NCBI GenBank assembly: GCA_937901905.1
Contig: CALDIF010000026.1
Coordinates: forward strand, 1 to 7,708
Length of the DNA: 7,708 nt
Source of the DNA: an uncultured Porphyromonadaceae bacterium
Lineage (GTDB): Bacteria > Bacteroidota > Bacteroidia > Bacteroidales > Muribaculaceae
Direction of reading: 5' to 3'
The notes beneath the pieces are model-generated. The model did no database searches. It was not told the origin of the DNA and saw only the letters and a list, made by a program, of their open reading frames with translations. A program made the position numbers and the translations under genes. Positions 1-5,897 of the stretch are shown here, one piece after another. Positions within the stretch are counted from its first letter, which is position 1, and each line of letters begins with the position of its first letter.

Positions 1-1762
1 GTGGCGCACGGCGCATGTTAAACTTCTCGAAAGCCTCGTCAACAACGGCGCGGTACTCATCGTACACGGCATCTTTCTCCTTGTAAGGCACGTGACCCAC
101 TTGTTGCCACTGTGTCATCAAGTTGCGAACCAACTCGGCTCCCACTTGCTCGTCACTCTCCTCAAGTGCAGCCTTGATTTGTGCGATGATGTCGCGTTTG
201 AGACGCAGGTTCTCATGCTCGGCATCTCGAGTGCTCGAAGTCTCGGCTTTCTTGCGCTCGAAGAAGTGGTCGCATGCTGCTATAAATCGTTTCCACACGG
301 TATCGCTGTGCTTCTTGGCAACGGTGCCGATTGTCTTCCACTGTTTTTGCAGTTCGACCAATTTGTCGGTAGTGGCACGCCACTCGGTAGAGTCTTGCAG
401 TGCTTCGGCTTGTTCACACAACTCAATCTTGCGAGCGAGGTTGCTTGATAACTCATCCTTCATCTTCTTGAAGAATGCCGCTTTTTGCGAGAAGAAATCA
501 TCGCAAGCCTTGCGGAAACGAGCGAATAACTCATTGTTCACCTTGCGTGACGCGAAACCCAATTTGCGCCAACGAGCCTGCAAATCAAGAATTACCTGTG
601 TTGCGCTGTCCCAAGCAGCGTAGGTCGTCAAACCTTCGGTCGATACTTGCTCAATCTCTTCGCACAAGGCTTGCTTGGCCTCGGCAAACTCACGCTCACG
701 ACTCTTGCGCTCCTCAAAGAAGGCTTGGTGCTTCTTGTTGATTACGGCACTGGCGTTTTTGAAACGTGCCCACAACGCTTCACGCAATTCTTTGGCAACA
801 GGACCGGTCTCGCGCCACTTGTCGTGCAACTCCTGCAACTTGCGGAAGGCAACGAGCACGTCGGGTTCATCATCGAGAGCCTCGGCATCGGCACACAACT
901 GTTGCTTGATGGCAAGATTTTTCTTGAAATCGTAGTCGCGCAACTCCATGTTGATCTTGTGGAGATCGTAGAACTTTTCCACGGCGAGTTTGAACTCTTT
1001 CCACAACTCGGTCGCTTCGGTCGCCGGAACATCTCCTATAGCCTTGAAATCGGCTTGCAGTTGTCCCACGCGTTGGAACTGACGGTTGATGTTGTCGGGA
1101 TCTTCGGTGATGCGTGCTATTTCGTCGATTATGGCTCGCTTGCGTTCAAGGTTGGCGAGACGTTCGGCTTCTTGAGCGGCCAGCAAGGCGGCTCGCTTTT
1201 GCTTGATGTCGGCAAGCAATGCCGCTACCGTGGTGTCATACTCGTCTTCGGCTGTTACATAACCCTCATCGCTACCGTCATTAGCCTCCATGTATGCGGC
1301 GCGAGCCTGTGCGTCATCGTCCTTGACGATGGCATAGAACGCCGCTTTGATGGCGGCTATTACCTCGCGCGTTTCATTAACGGGTTTGTCGGCGGCTTCT
1401 TTGAGTGCATCGACCAACTCAGCCTTGCTCATCGCGGTAAATTGTTGTCGCAAGTTGCCACTCACAGTTTCTTGCCCGGCAACGGGTTCGGCAACGGGTT
1501 CTGCCTCGGATTCGACTGTGGGCTCGGCCTCGGGTTCTGCCTCGACCTCTGCCTCGGTTTCGGCAACGGGTTCTGCCTCGACCTCTGCCTCGGGTTCGGC
1601 AACGGGTTCTGCCTCGACCTTTTCTTGACTCTCTCTCAACTCGACAGCAGGTGCTGCCGGCTCCTCACTCGCCACCTCAGCAGGGGTGGCAGGTGCGGTC
1701 AGGTCTTGCTGCTGAGCGATTTGCTCGTTCAGTTCAGCGTGTTCACGCGGTTCCATAATCAT
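1..1762 (-). CDS. DUF349-repeat protein with acidic N-terminal linker (C-terminus off the left edge)
   Basis: The minus strand is open from the ATG at 1762 to the window edge (587 residues visible, no stop reached). After a short N-terminus comes a Glu/Ala/Pro/Val-rich linker at about residues 44-97, then a helical region. From about residue 225 there are five repeats of the DUF349 type, each about 75 residues. Their hallmarks include FKAIGDVP followed by LWKEFKLAVEKFY, KWRETGPV then LWARFKNA, RWRKLGFA then LFARFRKACDDFF, QWKTIGTV then VWKRFIAACDHFF, and QWQQVGHVP. There is no signal peptide or membrane segment, so it is probably cytoplasmic. DUF349 proteins of this multi-repeat form are common in Bacteroidetes and their biochemical role is not established; the long charged helices suggest protein or nucleic-acid contacts (inference). 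A second in-frame ATG at 1756 is an equally possible start. The gene is divergent from the 1960 gene and has its own promoter. Confidence 0.9.
   Translation of the reverse strand, partial: MIMEPREHAELNEQIAQQQDLTAPATPAEVASEEPAAPAVELRESQEKVEAEPVAEPEAEVEAEPVAETEAEVEAEPEAEPTVESEAEPVAEPVAGQETVSGNLRQQFTAMSKAELVDALKEAADKPVNETREVIAAIKAAFYAIVKDDDAQARAAYMEANDGSDEGYVTAEDEYDTTVAALLADIKQKRAALLAAQEAERLANLERKRAIIDEIARITEDPDNINRQFQRVGQLQADFKAIGDVPATEATELWKEFKLAVEKFYDLHKINMELRDYDFKKNLAIKQQLCADAEALDDEPDVLVAFRKLQELHDKWRETGPVAKELREALWARFKNASAVINKKHQAFFEERKSREREFAEAKQALCEEIEQVSTEGLTTYAAWDSATQVILDLQARWRKLGFASRKVNNELFARFRKACDDFFSQKAAFFKKMKDELSSNLARKIELCEQAEALQDSTEWRATTDKLVELQKQWKTIGTVAKKHSDTVWKRFIAACDHFFERKKAETSSTRDAEHENLRLKRDIIAQIKAALEESDEQVGAELVRNLMTQWQQVGHVPYKEKDAVYDEYRAVVDEAFEKFNMRRAP
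1531..1620 (-). repeat. 36-bp in-frame tandem repeat in the DUF349 gene (2.5 copies)
   Basis: Copies lie at 1531-1566 and 1567-1602 and differ at a single base; a half copy follows at 1603-1620. Degenerate related units extend down to about 1475. Read on the coding strand, the unit encodes the 12-residue motif VEAEPVAEPEAE. Because 36 is divisible by 3, gain or loss of a unit would change linker length without breaking the frame. Confidence 0.85.
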
Positions 1763-1785
1763 TGAATTTTAGTGATATAACATCG

Positions 1786-1808
1786 GTCGCAACTGCGCAA
1801 GTCGCGAC
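1786..1808 (-). promoter_or_regulatory. Stem-loop in the DUF349 5' leader (or imperfect operator)
   Basis: Bases 1786-1808 form an inverted repeat with two 9-base arms and a 5-base centre. Read as minus-strand RNA, eight pairs are Watson-Crick and one is G-U; read as plus-strand RNA, that pair becomes an A-C mismatch. The hairpin falls inside the predicted leader, 24-46 bases before the ATG at 1762, and has no T-run after it, so it is not a terminator. A protein-binding operator is the alternative reading. Confidence 0.5.
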
Positions 1809-1827
1809 GTGATTTGACTCTAACCGC

Positions 1828-1858
1828 CAAATTTAGTGAAAATAATTTACATAGCAAA
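1828..1858 (-). promoter_or_regulatory. Bacteroidetes-type promoter for the DUF349 gene
   Basis: On the minus strand the box TAAATTTG (1835 down to 1828) matches the Bacteroidetes -7 consensus TAnnTTTG at every fixed position. TTTG at 1858 down to 1855 serves as the -33 element, with a spacing of 19 bases, which is the usual distance. The predicted transcription start near 1822 gives a leader of about 60 bases. Confidence 0.7.
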
Positions 1859-1896
1859 ATTTTTTAACAATTCCACTCCTTACTATTTGCAACCAC

Positions 1897-1927
1897 TTGT
1901 GAAAATTGATTGGTTTTAGTAACTTTG
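1897..1927 (+). promoter_or_regulatory. Bacteroidetes-type promoter for the 1960 gene
   Basis: TAACTTTG at 1920-1927 matches the TAnnTTTG -7 box perfectly. TTG at 1897-1899 is the likely -33 element, with 20 bases between them. Transcription should begin about 1934, giving a leader of roughly 26 bases before the ATG at 1960. This promoter also argues against the in-frame upstream TTG at 1906 as the true start, because that codon would lie between the -33 and -7 boxes. Confidence 0.7.
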
Positions 1928-1934
1928 CAAAGTT
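1921..1934. promoter_or_regulatory. Perfect 14-bp palindrome over the -7 box, possible operator
   Basis: AACTTTGCAAAGTT reads identically on both strands. It covers most of the -7 box and the expected transcription start of the 1960 gene, which is where a repressor would act. The left half is shared with the -7 consensus itself, so only the right half is extra information. A chance palindrome remains possible. Confidence 0.4.
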
Positions 1935-1959
1935 GAACCCCCTGAATGAAACCTTAATT

Positions 1960-2715
1960 ATGGAGTTACCCAATAATGTAATTAATCGTGATAATCCGTT
2001 TGACGAGATGCGCCGTTGTCTCGCTCGTGAAATTGCCCTTGTAGAAACCCGTCGCGCGAGTGATGCGATGAGCGAGCAAGAAATCTCGGACTTGTTGTCG
2101 GCTCCCTTGCCCGAACACGAGGGGACACTCGAGTGTGCGAGTTGTAAAGAACTGGCTCAGCGCGTGTCGCGACTGCAACGCGTGATTAGAGATATAGTGG
2201 AGATGCGTCTTGACGACAAGCCGTTATACATGGCGCGTGAGGAGCACATCCTCAAACGTCCCACCGAACTCGAAGCCGACGTGGTGAGGTTTCAAAATAA
2301 CAAGGAAAAGTGGATTGCGTTTATCGGCATGATAGATGGTCGTCCGTACGAGATTTTTACCGGTATTGCCGATGATGATGAGGGGATTTTTTGTCCCAAG
2401 TCGGTCAACAAAGGTAAAATAATTAAGGTTGTTGAGGGTGGCACCAAGCGTTATGACTTCCAATTTATCAACCGGCGGGGGTTCAAGACGACTATTGAGG
2501 GATTGAGCGAGAAATTCAACCCCGAATTTTGGAACTATGCAAAACTCATCTCGGGCGTGTTGCGTTACGGTATGCCTATTGACCAAGTTATCAAATTGGT
2601 GAGTTCGTTGGAACTCAACAACGAGACGGTCAACACCTGGAAGGTTGGGGTGGAACGTGCGTTGAAAAAGTATTTGCCGGGAGCAGAGTCTTCGCCGGTC
2701 GAGCAAGAGAGTTAA
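1960..2715 (+). CDS. Stand-alone protein with NrdJ (B12-dependent ribonucleotide reductase) C-terminal-like domain
   Basis: This is a 251-residue, probably cytoplasmic protein. Residues about 96-240 resemble the C-terminal domain that follows the catalytic barrel in Bacteroidetes adenosylcobalamin-dependent ribonucleotide reductases. Recognisable stretches are KRPTELEADVVRFQNNKEKW at 99-118, GRPYEIFTG at 127-135, KRYDFQF at 163-169, TTIEGLSEKF at 177-186, WNYAKLISGVLRYGMP at 191-206 and VNTWKVGVERALKKY at 224-238. The N-terminal 95 residues do not match that family as I know it; they include a CxxC pair (59-62) and a helical, possibly coiled segment at 64-84. No reductase barrel, active-site cysteines or radical-forming domain is present, so it cannot reduce nucleotides alone. 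A regulatory or accessory role is inference. The ATG at 1960 is chosen because the promoter overlaps the longer reading. The next gene begins 30 bases after the stop. Confidence 0.75.
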   Translation: MELPNNVINRDNPFDEMRRCLAREIALVETRRASDAMSEQEISDLLSAPLPEHEGTLECASCKELAQRVSRLQRVIRDIVEMRLDDKPLYMAREEHILKRPTELEADVVRFQNNKEKWIAFIGMIDGRPYEIFTGIADDDEGIFCPKSVNKGKIIKVVEGGTKRYDFQFINRRGFKTTIEGLSEKFNPEFWNYAKLISGVLRYGMPIDQVIKLVSSLELNNETVNTWKVGVERALKKYLPGAESSPVEQES

Positions 2716-2745
2716 TCCTTAACAAGCCAACACGAATCCTTCAAA

Positions 2746-4032
2746 ATGAGTTATCGTTTTTTCATTCATTACATCACACGGTGGGGCGAGAATTTGCAAG
2801 TTGTTATGCATGATGCCTCATCAACCGTGGTGCCCATGCATCATGTCGGTGGTGGCAGGTGGGAGAGTGTGGTGTGCGAACCCGAAGCCCTCGCTGCCTC
2901 CTATCATTATCGTGTCATCTTGTCGGGCTCGGTTGAGCGGGAAGAGGCACGGGGACATATGATGCCTCTTGCCGAGGCTCATTGTGTGCATGTGGTTGAC
3001 CGGTGGTTAGACAAGCCTGATGAGGGAATCACGGTGTCTATGCGGCAATGGTTGTCCTATATGCGCCCTAAATTACAAGCGGGCAATGTTATATTCAATG
3101 CGGTGACTCCCCCTCTACGCCCGGGGCTATCGTTGGCATTGTGCGGCAGTTTGCCCCCATTGGGCTCGTGGAACCCTTCAAGAGCATTAATCATGCAACG
3201 TTTGGGCAGTACATTGTGGACGTTGAACTTGCCATTGAAGTCCGGCACGTCTTTATCATTCGAATATAAGTTTGTCGTTATTGACAACCACGGCGGTGAG
3301 CCGGTGGGGTGGGAGAACTCGTCCAATCGATGTATCACTGTAACCTCAACCGGCGATAGCGATTTGAGTGTGGTGGGTTGTGAGGTCACGGCATTGCCAT
3401 TGACCGCTACCTGTCCTGCAAGTGATGTGGTGATTCCGTTATACGCCTTGCGCAGTGCCGATGACTATGGTTGCGGCGACATCGGTGATTTGCGCAAACT
3501 GATGAATTGGGCGAGACGTGTTCATCGACCTATGCTCGAAGTGCGCGGCTTGGCTCATCATCGTGGCTACGAGCGCGCTATTGATCCTTGTTACCTCGCG
3601 TTGTCACTGATGCCCCAACCCGATAGTGCTCTCGAGCGACGTCGCTTCAAAGCGTCACTCATGGAACTGGATGGCTCCTCTACCGTAGATTTCGATGAGG
3701 TTCGCCGTCTTAAGTTGGAGTGGGCACGATTATCTATGCTCACTGTTGAGGGCAAACGACTTATTCACAGTCGAATGTTCAGACGTTTTGTTGCTCAAGA
3801 AGCATCATGGTTGCAAGGTTATACAACGATGTTGTCGCTGCGTAGTCGCACTCTCGCGGCATATATTCAATTTGTGCTTCGTCGCCAGTTACAGACGATG
3901 GTCGATTATGCAGTCGAGCACGACTTATTGTTGATGGTAGGCAGTGCTCCGCTCGTGCCCGAACAACCTCGTCGCATGGCGCGCTCATTGGAAGAGCACC
4001 TTGCATCGAGATTGCCTCATATTGAGTTATAA
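2746..4032 (+). CDS. Truncated, probably non-catalytic 4-alpha-glucanotransferase-like protein with two CBM20 domains
   Basis: This is a 428-residue protein related to the N-terminal half of the Bacteroidetes amylomaltase MalQ (GH77), which is normally nearly 900 residues. Residues 1-105 look like the first starch-binding (CBM20) domain. Residues 113-200 are a clear second one, with GSLPPLGSWNPSRALIM at 134-150, FEYKFVVID at 172-180 and GWENSSNR at 188-195. The GH77 barrel then starts with VIPLYALRS at 229-237, followed by YGCGDIGDLRKLMNWA at 241-256. It continues in a degraded form: the usual LPINDT segment reads LEVRGL, and the GDIPIGI segment reads VGSAPLV. The protein ends about 30 residues later. 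The catalytic Asp nucleophile, Glu acid/base and second Asp of GH77 all lie in the missing part, so glucan transfer is not expected. The frame is open throughout, with no internal stop. It may be a decaying gene or a retained glycogen- or maltodextrin-binding protein. Confidence 0.8.
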   Translation: MSYRFFIHYITRWGENLQVVMHDASSTVVPMHHVGGGRWESVVCEPEALAASYHYRVILSGSVEREEARGHMMPLAEAHCVHVVDRWLDKPDEGITVSMRQWLSYMRPKLQAGNVIFNAVTPPLRPGLSLALCGSLPPLGSWNPSRALIMQRLGSTLWTLNLPLKSGTSLSFEYKFVVIDNHGGEPVGWENSSNRCITVTSTGDSDLSVVGCEVTALPLTATCPASDVVIPLYALRSADDYGCGDIGDLRKLMNWARRVHRPMLEVRGLAHHRGYERAIDPCYLALSLMPQPDSALERRRFKASLMELDGSSTVDFDEVRRLKLEWARLSMLTVEGKRLIHSRMFRRFVAQEASWLQGYTTMLSLRSRTLAAYIQFVLRRQLQTMVDYAVEHDLLLMVGSAPLVPEQPRRMARSLEEHLASRLPHIEL

Positions 4033-4049
4033 TCTGTCACTAATGCTTG

Positions 4050-4089
4050 CGACAATCAGCATGTTCGGGACAGCAACGGGTGTTTGTCG
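4050..4089. other. Weak inverted repeat downstream of the amylomaltase-like gene
   Basis: CGACAA at 4050-4055 pairs with TTGTCG at 4084-4089 around a 28-base loop. It lies 17 bases after the stop codon at 4032 and has no T-run directly after it, so it is at best a poor terminator. The rest of 4033-4229 is A/T-rich promoter sequence for the next gene; I see no remnant of the missing GH77 half there. Confidence 0.2.
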
Positions 4090-4140
4090 AGGCGTACCAA
4101 GTTAAAGTTTGATACATTTTTTACGTTTTTTGTTTATAAA

Positions 4141-4173
4141 TTGTAACTATTAGGAAAATATTTTGTAACTTTG
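4141..4173 (+). promoter_or_regulatory. Promoter for the Lrp/AsnC regulator gene
   Basis: TAACTTTG at 4166-4173 is a perfect TAnnTTTG -7 box. The best -33 candidate is TTG at 4141-4143, with 22 bases between them, slightly longer than usual. The predicted start near 4180 leaves a leader of about 50 A/T-rich bases before the ATG at 4230. Confidence 0.6.
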
Positions 4174-4229
4174 CGGCATTAAAAAATCGAACTATACTTT
4201 TTTGTATAATTAATTACCCGAATATAAAC

Positions 4230-4706
4230 ATGGCTAACATTAAATTAGACGCTCTTGATTTCAAGATATTAAAAATGTTGTCTCTCAATGCTCGCAAACC
4301 CTATTTAGAGATTGCAAGAGCATGTAATGTGAGTGGTGCCGCCATTCATCAGCGCATTCAAAAGTTGTATCAGATGGGAGTTATTAACGGCTCGATCTCA
4401 CAGATTAATCCGGCAACAATAGGTTACGAAACATGTGCCTACATCGGTTTTTTTCTCAACGATCCCTCCAAATTCAATGAGGTTGTCGATCGTCTGAAAT
4501 CCATTCCCGAGATTGTGGAATGCTATTACACGACAGGCAAATACGACATGTTCGTCAAGTTGTATGCCCGCAACAATGATCACTTGTTGAACATTATTCA
4601 CGATCGTTTCCTCAAGATGGGATTGGGTCGAAGCGAAACTCTTATCACTTTCAAGGAAGTTTTCAAGCGTCAAATTCCTATAGACGAGAGTCTTATTTCC
4701 GATTGA
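4230..4706 (+). CDS. Lrp/AsnC-family transcriptional regulator
   Basis: At 158 residues this is the normal length for the family. Residues 1-60 form the AsnC-type winged helix-turn-helix: LDALDFKILKMLSLNARKPY at 6-25, then the recognition region VSGAAIHQRIQKLYQMGVI at 34-52. Residues 66-150 form the RAM ligand-binding and oligomerisation domain, with IPEIVECYYTTGKYDMFVKL at 92-111. Members bind DNA as dimers to octamers and respond to amino acids or related small molecules; the ligand here cannot be told from sequence. The gene has its own promoter and stands alone between two probable operons. The downstream peptide transporter makes a role in amino-acid or peptide supply plausible (inference). 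The ATG at 4230 fits the HTH start exactly. Confidence 0.93.
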   Translation: MANIKLDALDFKILKMLSLNARKPYLEIARACNVSGAAIHQRIQKLYQMGVINGSISQINPATIGYETCAYIGFFLNDPSKFNEVVDRLKSIPEIVECYYTTGKYDMFVKLYARNNDHLLNIIHDRFLKMGLGRSETLITFKEVFKRQIPIDESLISD

Positions 4707-4715
4707 TTTGCGATT

Positions 4716-4736
4716 GTCCGGCACCCGGTGTCCGAC
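4716..4736 (+). terminator. Possible weak terminator hairpin after the Lrp/AsnC gene
   Basis: A 21-base hairpin begins 9 bases after the stop codon, with 9-base arms around a 3-base loop; one C-C mismatch and one G-U pair interrupt the stem. Only three T residues follow (4738-4740), so an intrinsic terminator is uncertain and readthrough into the next genes is possible. Confidence 0.3.
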
Positions 4737-4855
4737 GTTTCAGCAGCCCGACTCCGACATCATTAGGGTGGGTTTGAGAACTCCGGTTTGCTCGGGCGAA
4801 GCGTTCTCGACAGTCCTTCAAGAAGATATATTTTCCCCTTTGTTCAATTTCCACT

Positions 4856-4902
4856 CGGACCGGCTCAATACAATAATTGTCACTTGTTGCCGGTCTGTTT
4901 TT
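4856..4902 (+). promoter_or_regulatory. Nested hairpin with T-run in the leader of the secreted-protein gene
   Basis: CGGACCGGC at 4856-4864 pairs with GCCGGTCTG at 4889-4897 (nine pairs, one of them G-U). The 24-base loop contains a smaller stem, ACAA at 4870-4873 with TTGT at 4877-4880. Five T residues follow at 4898-4902, and the ATG of the next gene comes 8 bases later at 4911. The form is that of an intrinsic terminator or attenuator, but it sits so close to the start that it may instead block ribosome access. I found no good TAnnTTTG box in 4707-4910. Confidence 0.5.
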
Positions 4903-4910
4903 ACACTAAG

Positions 4911-5870
4911 ATGAAGATTAAAACAATCATAGCGTTGTTAGTCGTGTCGGTGTCGTTGTCCGGGTTCGCCCAGGACACGCAACAGGAACGCAGCGATTTT
5001 AACGAAGTTCGTAAGGACGGTTCGTTTGAGGCTTACGACCGGTTTTTACAGCGTTGGCCCCACGGCTATTATAGTGAGCAAGCGCGCCTTAATCGCGATG
5101 ATGCCATTGTTAGGGCTTATTGCCGTCCTGATGTGACCCTTGACTTGTTGGTTGATTACATTGAGATTAATCAACCTCATGCGCCACGCATACGCACATT
5201 TTATGCCAACCTGGTCAATCAACCTACTCACAGTTATCGCATGACCTCAAATGATCTCGGTTTTAACGGCACGACAGGCACCGTGTATGAAACTGTGACG
5301 CGAGATGACGGCAGGTCGGTGGTGTCCAAGTATGTGTTTGACGATTGTGGTTTGTTGGTAGCCGATTCGGTGGCTTCATTCGATGCCCTGCCGGTCACTC
5401 ACACCTATCGGTATAACTACGATAATCTGCACGGTTTCTCGCTTGCCGCGTGCGTGTCTCCGGGCGACTCAATCGTTTATACGGCAACCTACGACGACAT
5501 GGATCGCGTGGTTGCACTGACATCGTCCGAACGCGCCTATCGTTTCGCATATAACGACCTCGGGGCTCTCGCTTCAATGCGAACCCGTGCCAAAGGCGAG
5601 GCTGCTGTGTTCACGTTTGCCAACGGTGCTCCTATTTATTGCGACCTCAACGACGGCAGGGGCGAGTTGCGAGTTCGTTACACTCACGACTTTAACAGTG
5701 ACACGGGAAAACGTTATCTTAACGGTGTGAAGACACTTGACAAGCAAGGTGAGACTGTTTCCTCGAGGAACATCGCCTATACGCTCGATGCCGCCGGTCG
5801 TTATTCAACGGCTTCTATTACCGAGGACGACCGCACTGTCTTGACCGTTACACGACGTTATAGCAACTGA
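4911..5870 (+). CDS. Secreted protein with YD-repeat-like C-terminal region, function unknown
   Basis: This 319-residue protein has a clear N-terminal signal peptide: MKIKT, then a hydrophobic stretch through VVSVSLSGFA, with likely cleavage before QD at residue 21. There is no lipobox cysteine at the cleavage site, so it is probably periplasmic or surface-exposed rather than a lipoprotein. Residues about 27-105 are helical and include SFEAYDRFLQRWPHGYYSEQA (39-59), which resembles short helical repeats found in exported Bacteroidetes proteins. Residues about 160-305 are beta-rich, with repeated motifs like YD/RHS repeats: YRYNYDNLHGF (166), YTATYDDMDRVVAL (190), YRFAYNDLGALASM (210) and IAYTLDAAGRY (288). 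It is far too short for an RHS toxin shell. The in-frame ATG at 4788 is rejected because it would bury the signal peptide 41 residues in. The transporter gene follows after 27 bases, so the two are probably co-transcribed. Confidence 0.75.
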   Translation: MKIKTIIALLVVSVSLSGFAQDTQQERSDFNEVRKDGSFEAYDRFLQRWPHGYYSEQARLNRDDAIVRAYCRPDVTLDLLVDYIEINQPHAPRIRTFYANLVNQPTHSYRMTSNDLGFNGTTGTVYETVTRDDGRSVVSKYVFDDCGLLVADSVASFDALPVTHTYRYNYDNLHGFSLAACVSPGDSIVYTATYDDMDRVVALTSSERAYRFAYNDLGALASMRTRAKGEAAVFTFANGAPIYCDLNDGRGELRVRYTHDFNSDTGKRYLNGVKTLDKQGETVSSRNIAYTLDAAGRYSTASITEDDRTVLTVTRRYSN

Positions 5871-5897
5871 TAATTTTAATAATCTATATGATGTGAT

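Noticed and set aside
647..1765. Long plus-strand open frame (372 codons) with a Gly/Phe/Cys/Leu-rich repetitive tail
   Set aside because: It is antisense to the DUF349 gene. Its tail is the out-of-frame reading of the 36-bp repeat, and its composition does not resemble a real protein; the minus strand shows recognisable DUF349 motifs.
1906..1962. Longer start (TTG at 1906) for the reductase-domain gene
   Set aside because: That codon lies between the -33 and -7 promoter boxes, so it would not be transcribed. The ATG at 1960 follows the predicted transcription start.
2224..2706. Minus-strand open frame of 160 codons inside the reductase-domain gene
   Set aside because: It is fully antisense to a gene with recognisable family motifs and has no promoter or leader of its own.
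3695..3934. Frameshifted remnant of the missing amylomaltase catalytic half
   Set aside because: The alternate frames around 3695-4032 and the intergenic region after 4032 show none of the expected GH77 catalytic motifs, so the missing half is absent rather than out of frame.
4788..4910. Upstream in-frame ATG extending the secreted protein by 41 residues
   Set aside because: It would place the signal peptide internally and run the coding region through the leader hairpin. The ATG at 4911 begins exactly at a canonical signal peptide.
4708..4914. Possible 68-residue small gene between the Lrp regulator and the secreted protein
   Set aside because: It has no promoter and no recognisable motif, it spans the nested hairpin at 4856-4902, and it overlaps the next start. 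Leader sequence explains it better.
4911..5870. RHS/YD-repeat polymorphic toxin
   Set aside because: The protein has only 319 residues, with weak YD-like motifs, no RHS core box, no variable toxin tip and no adjacent immunity gene.
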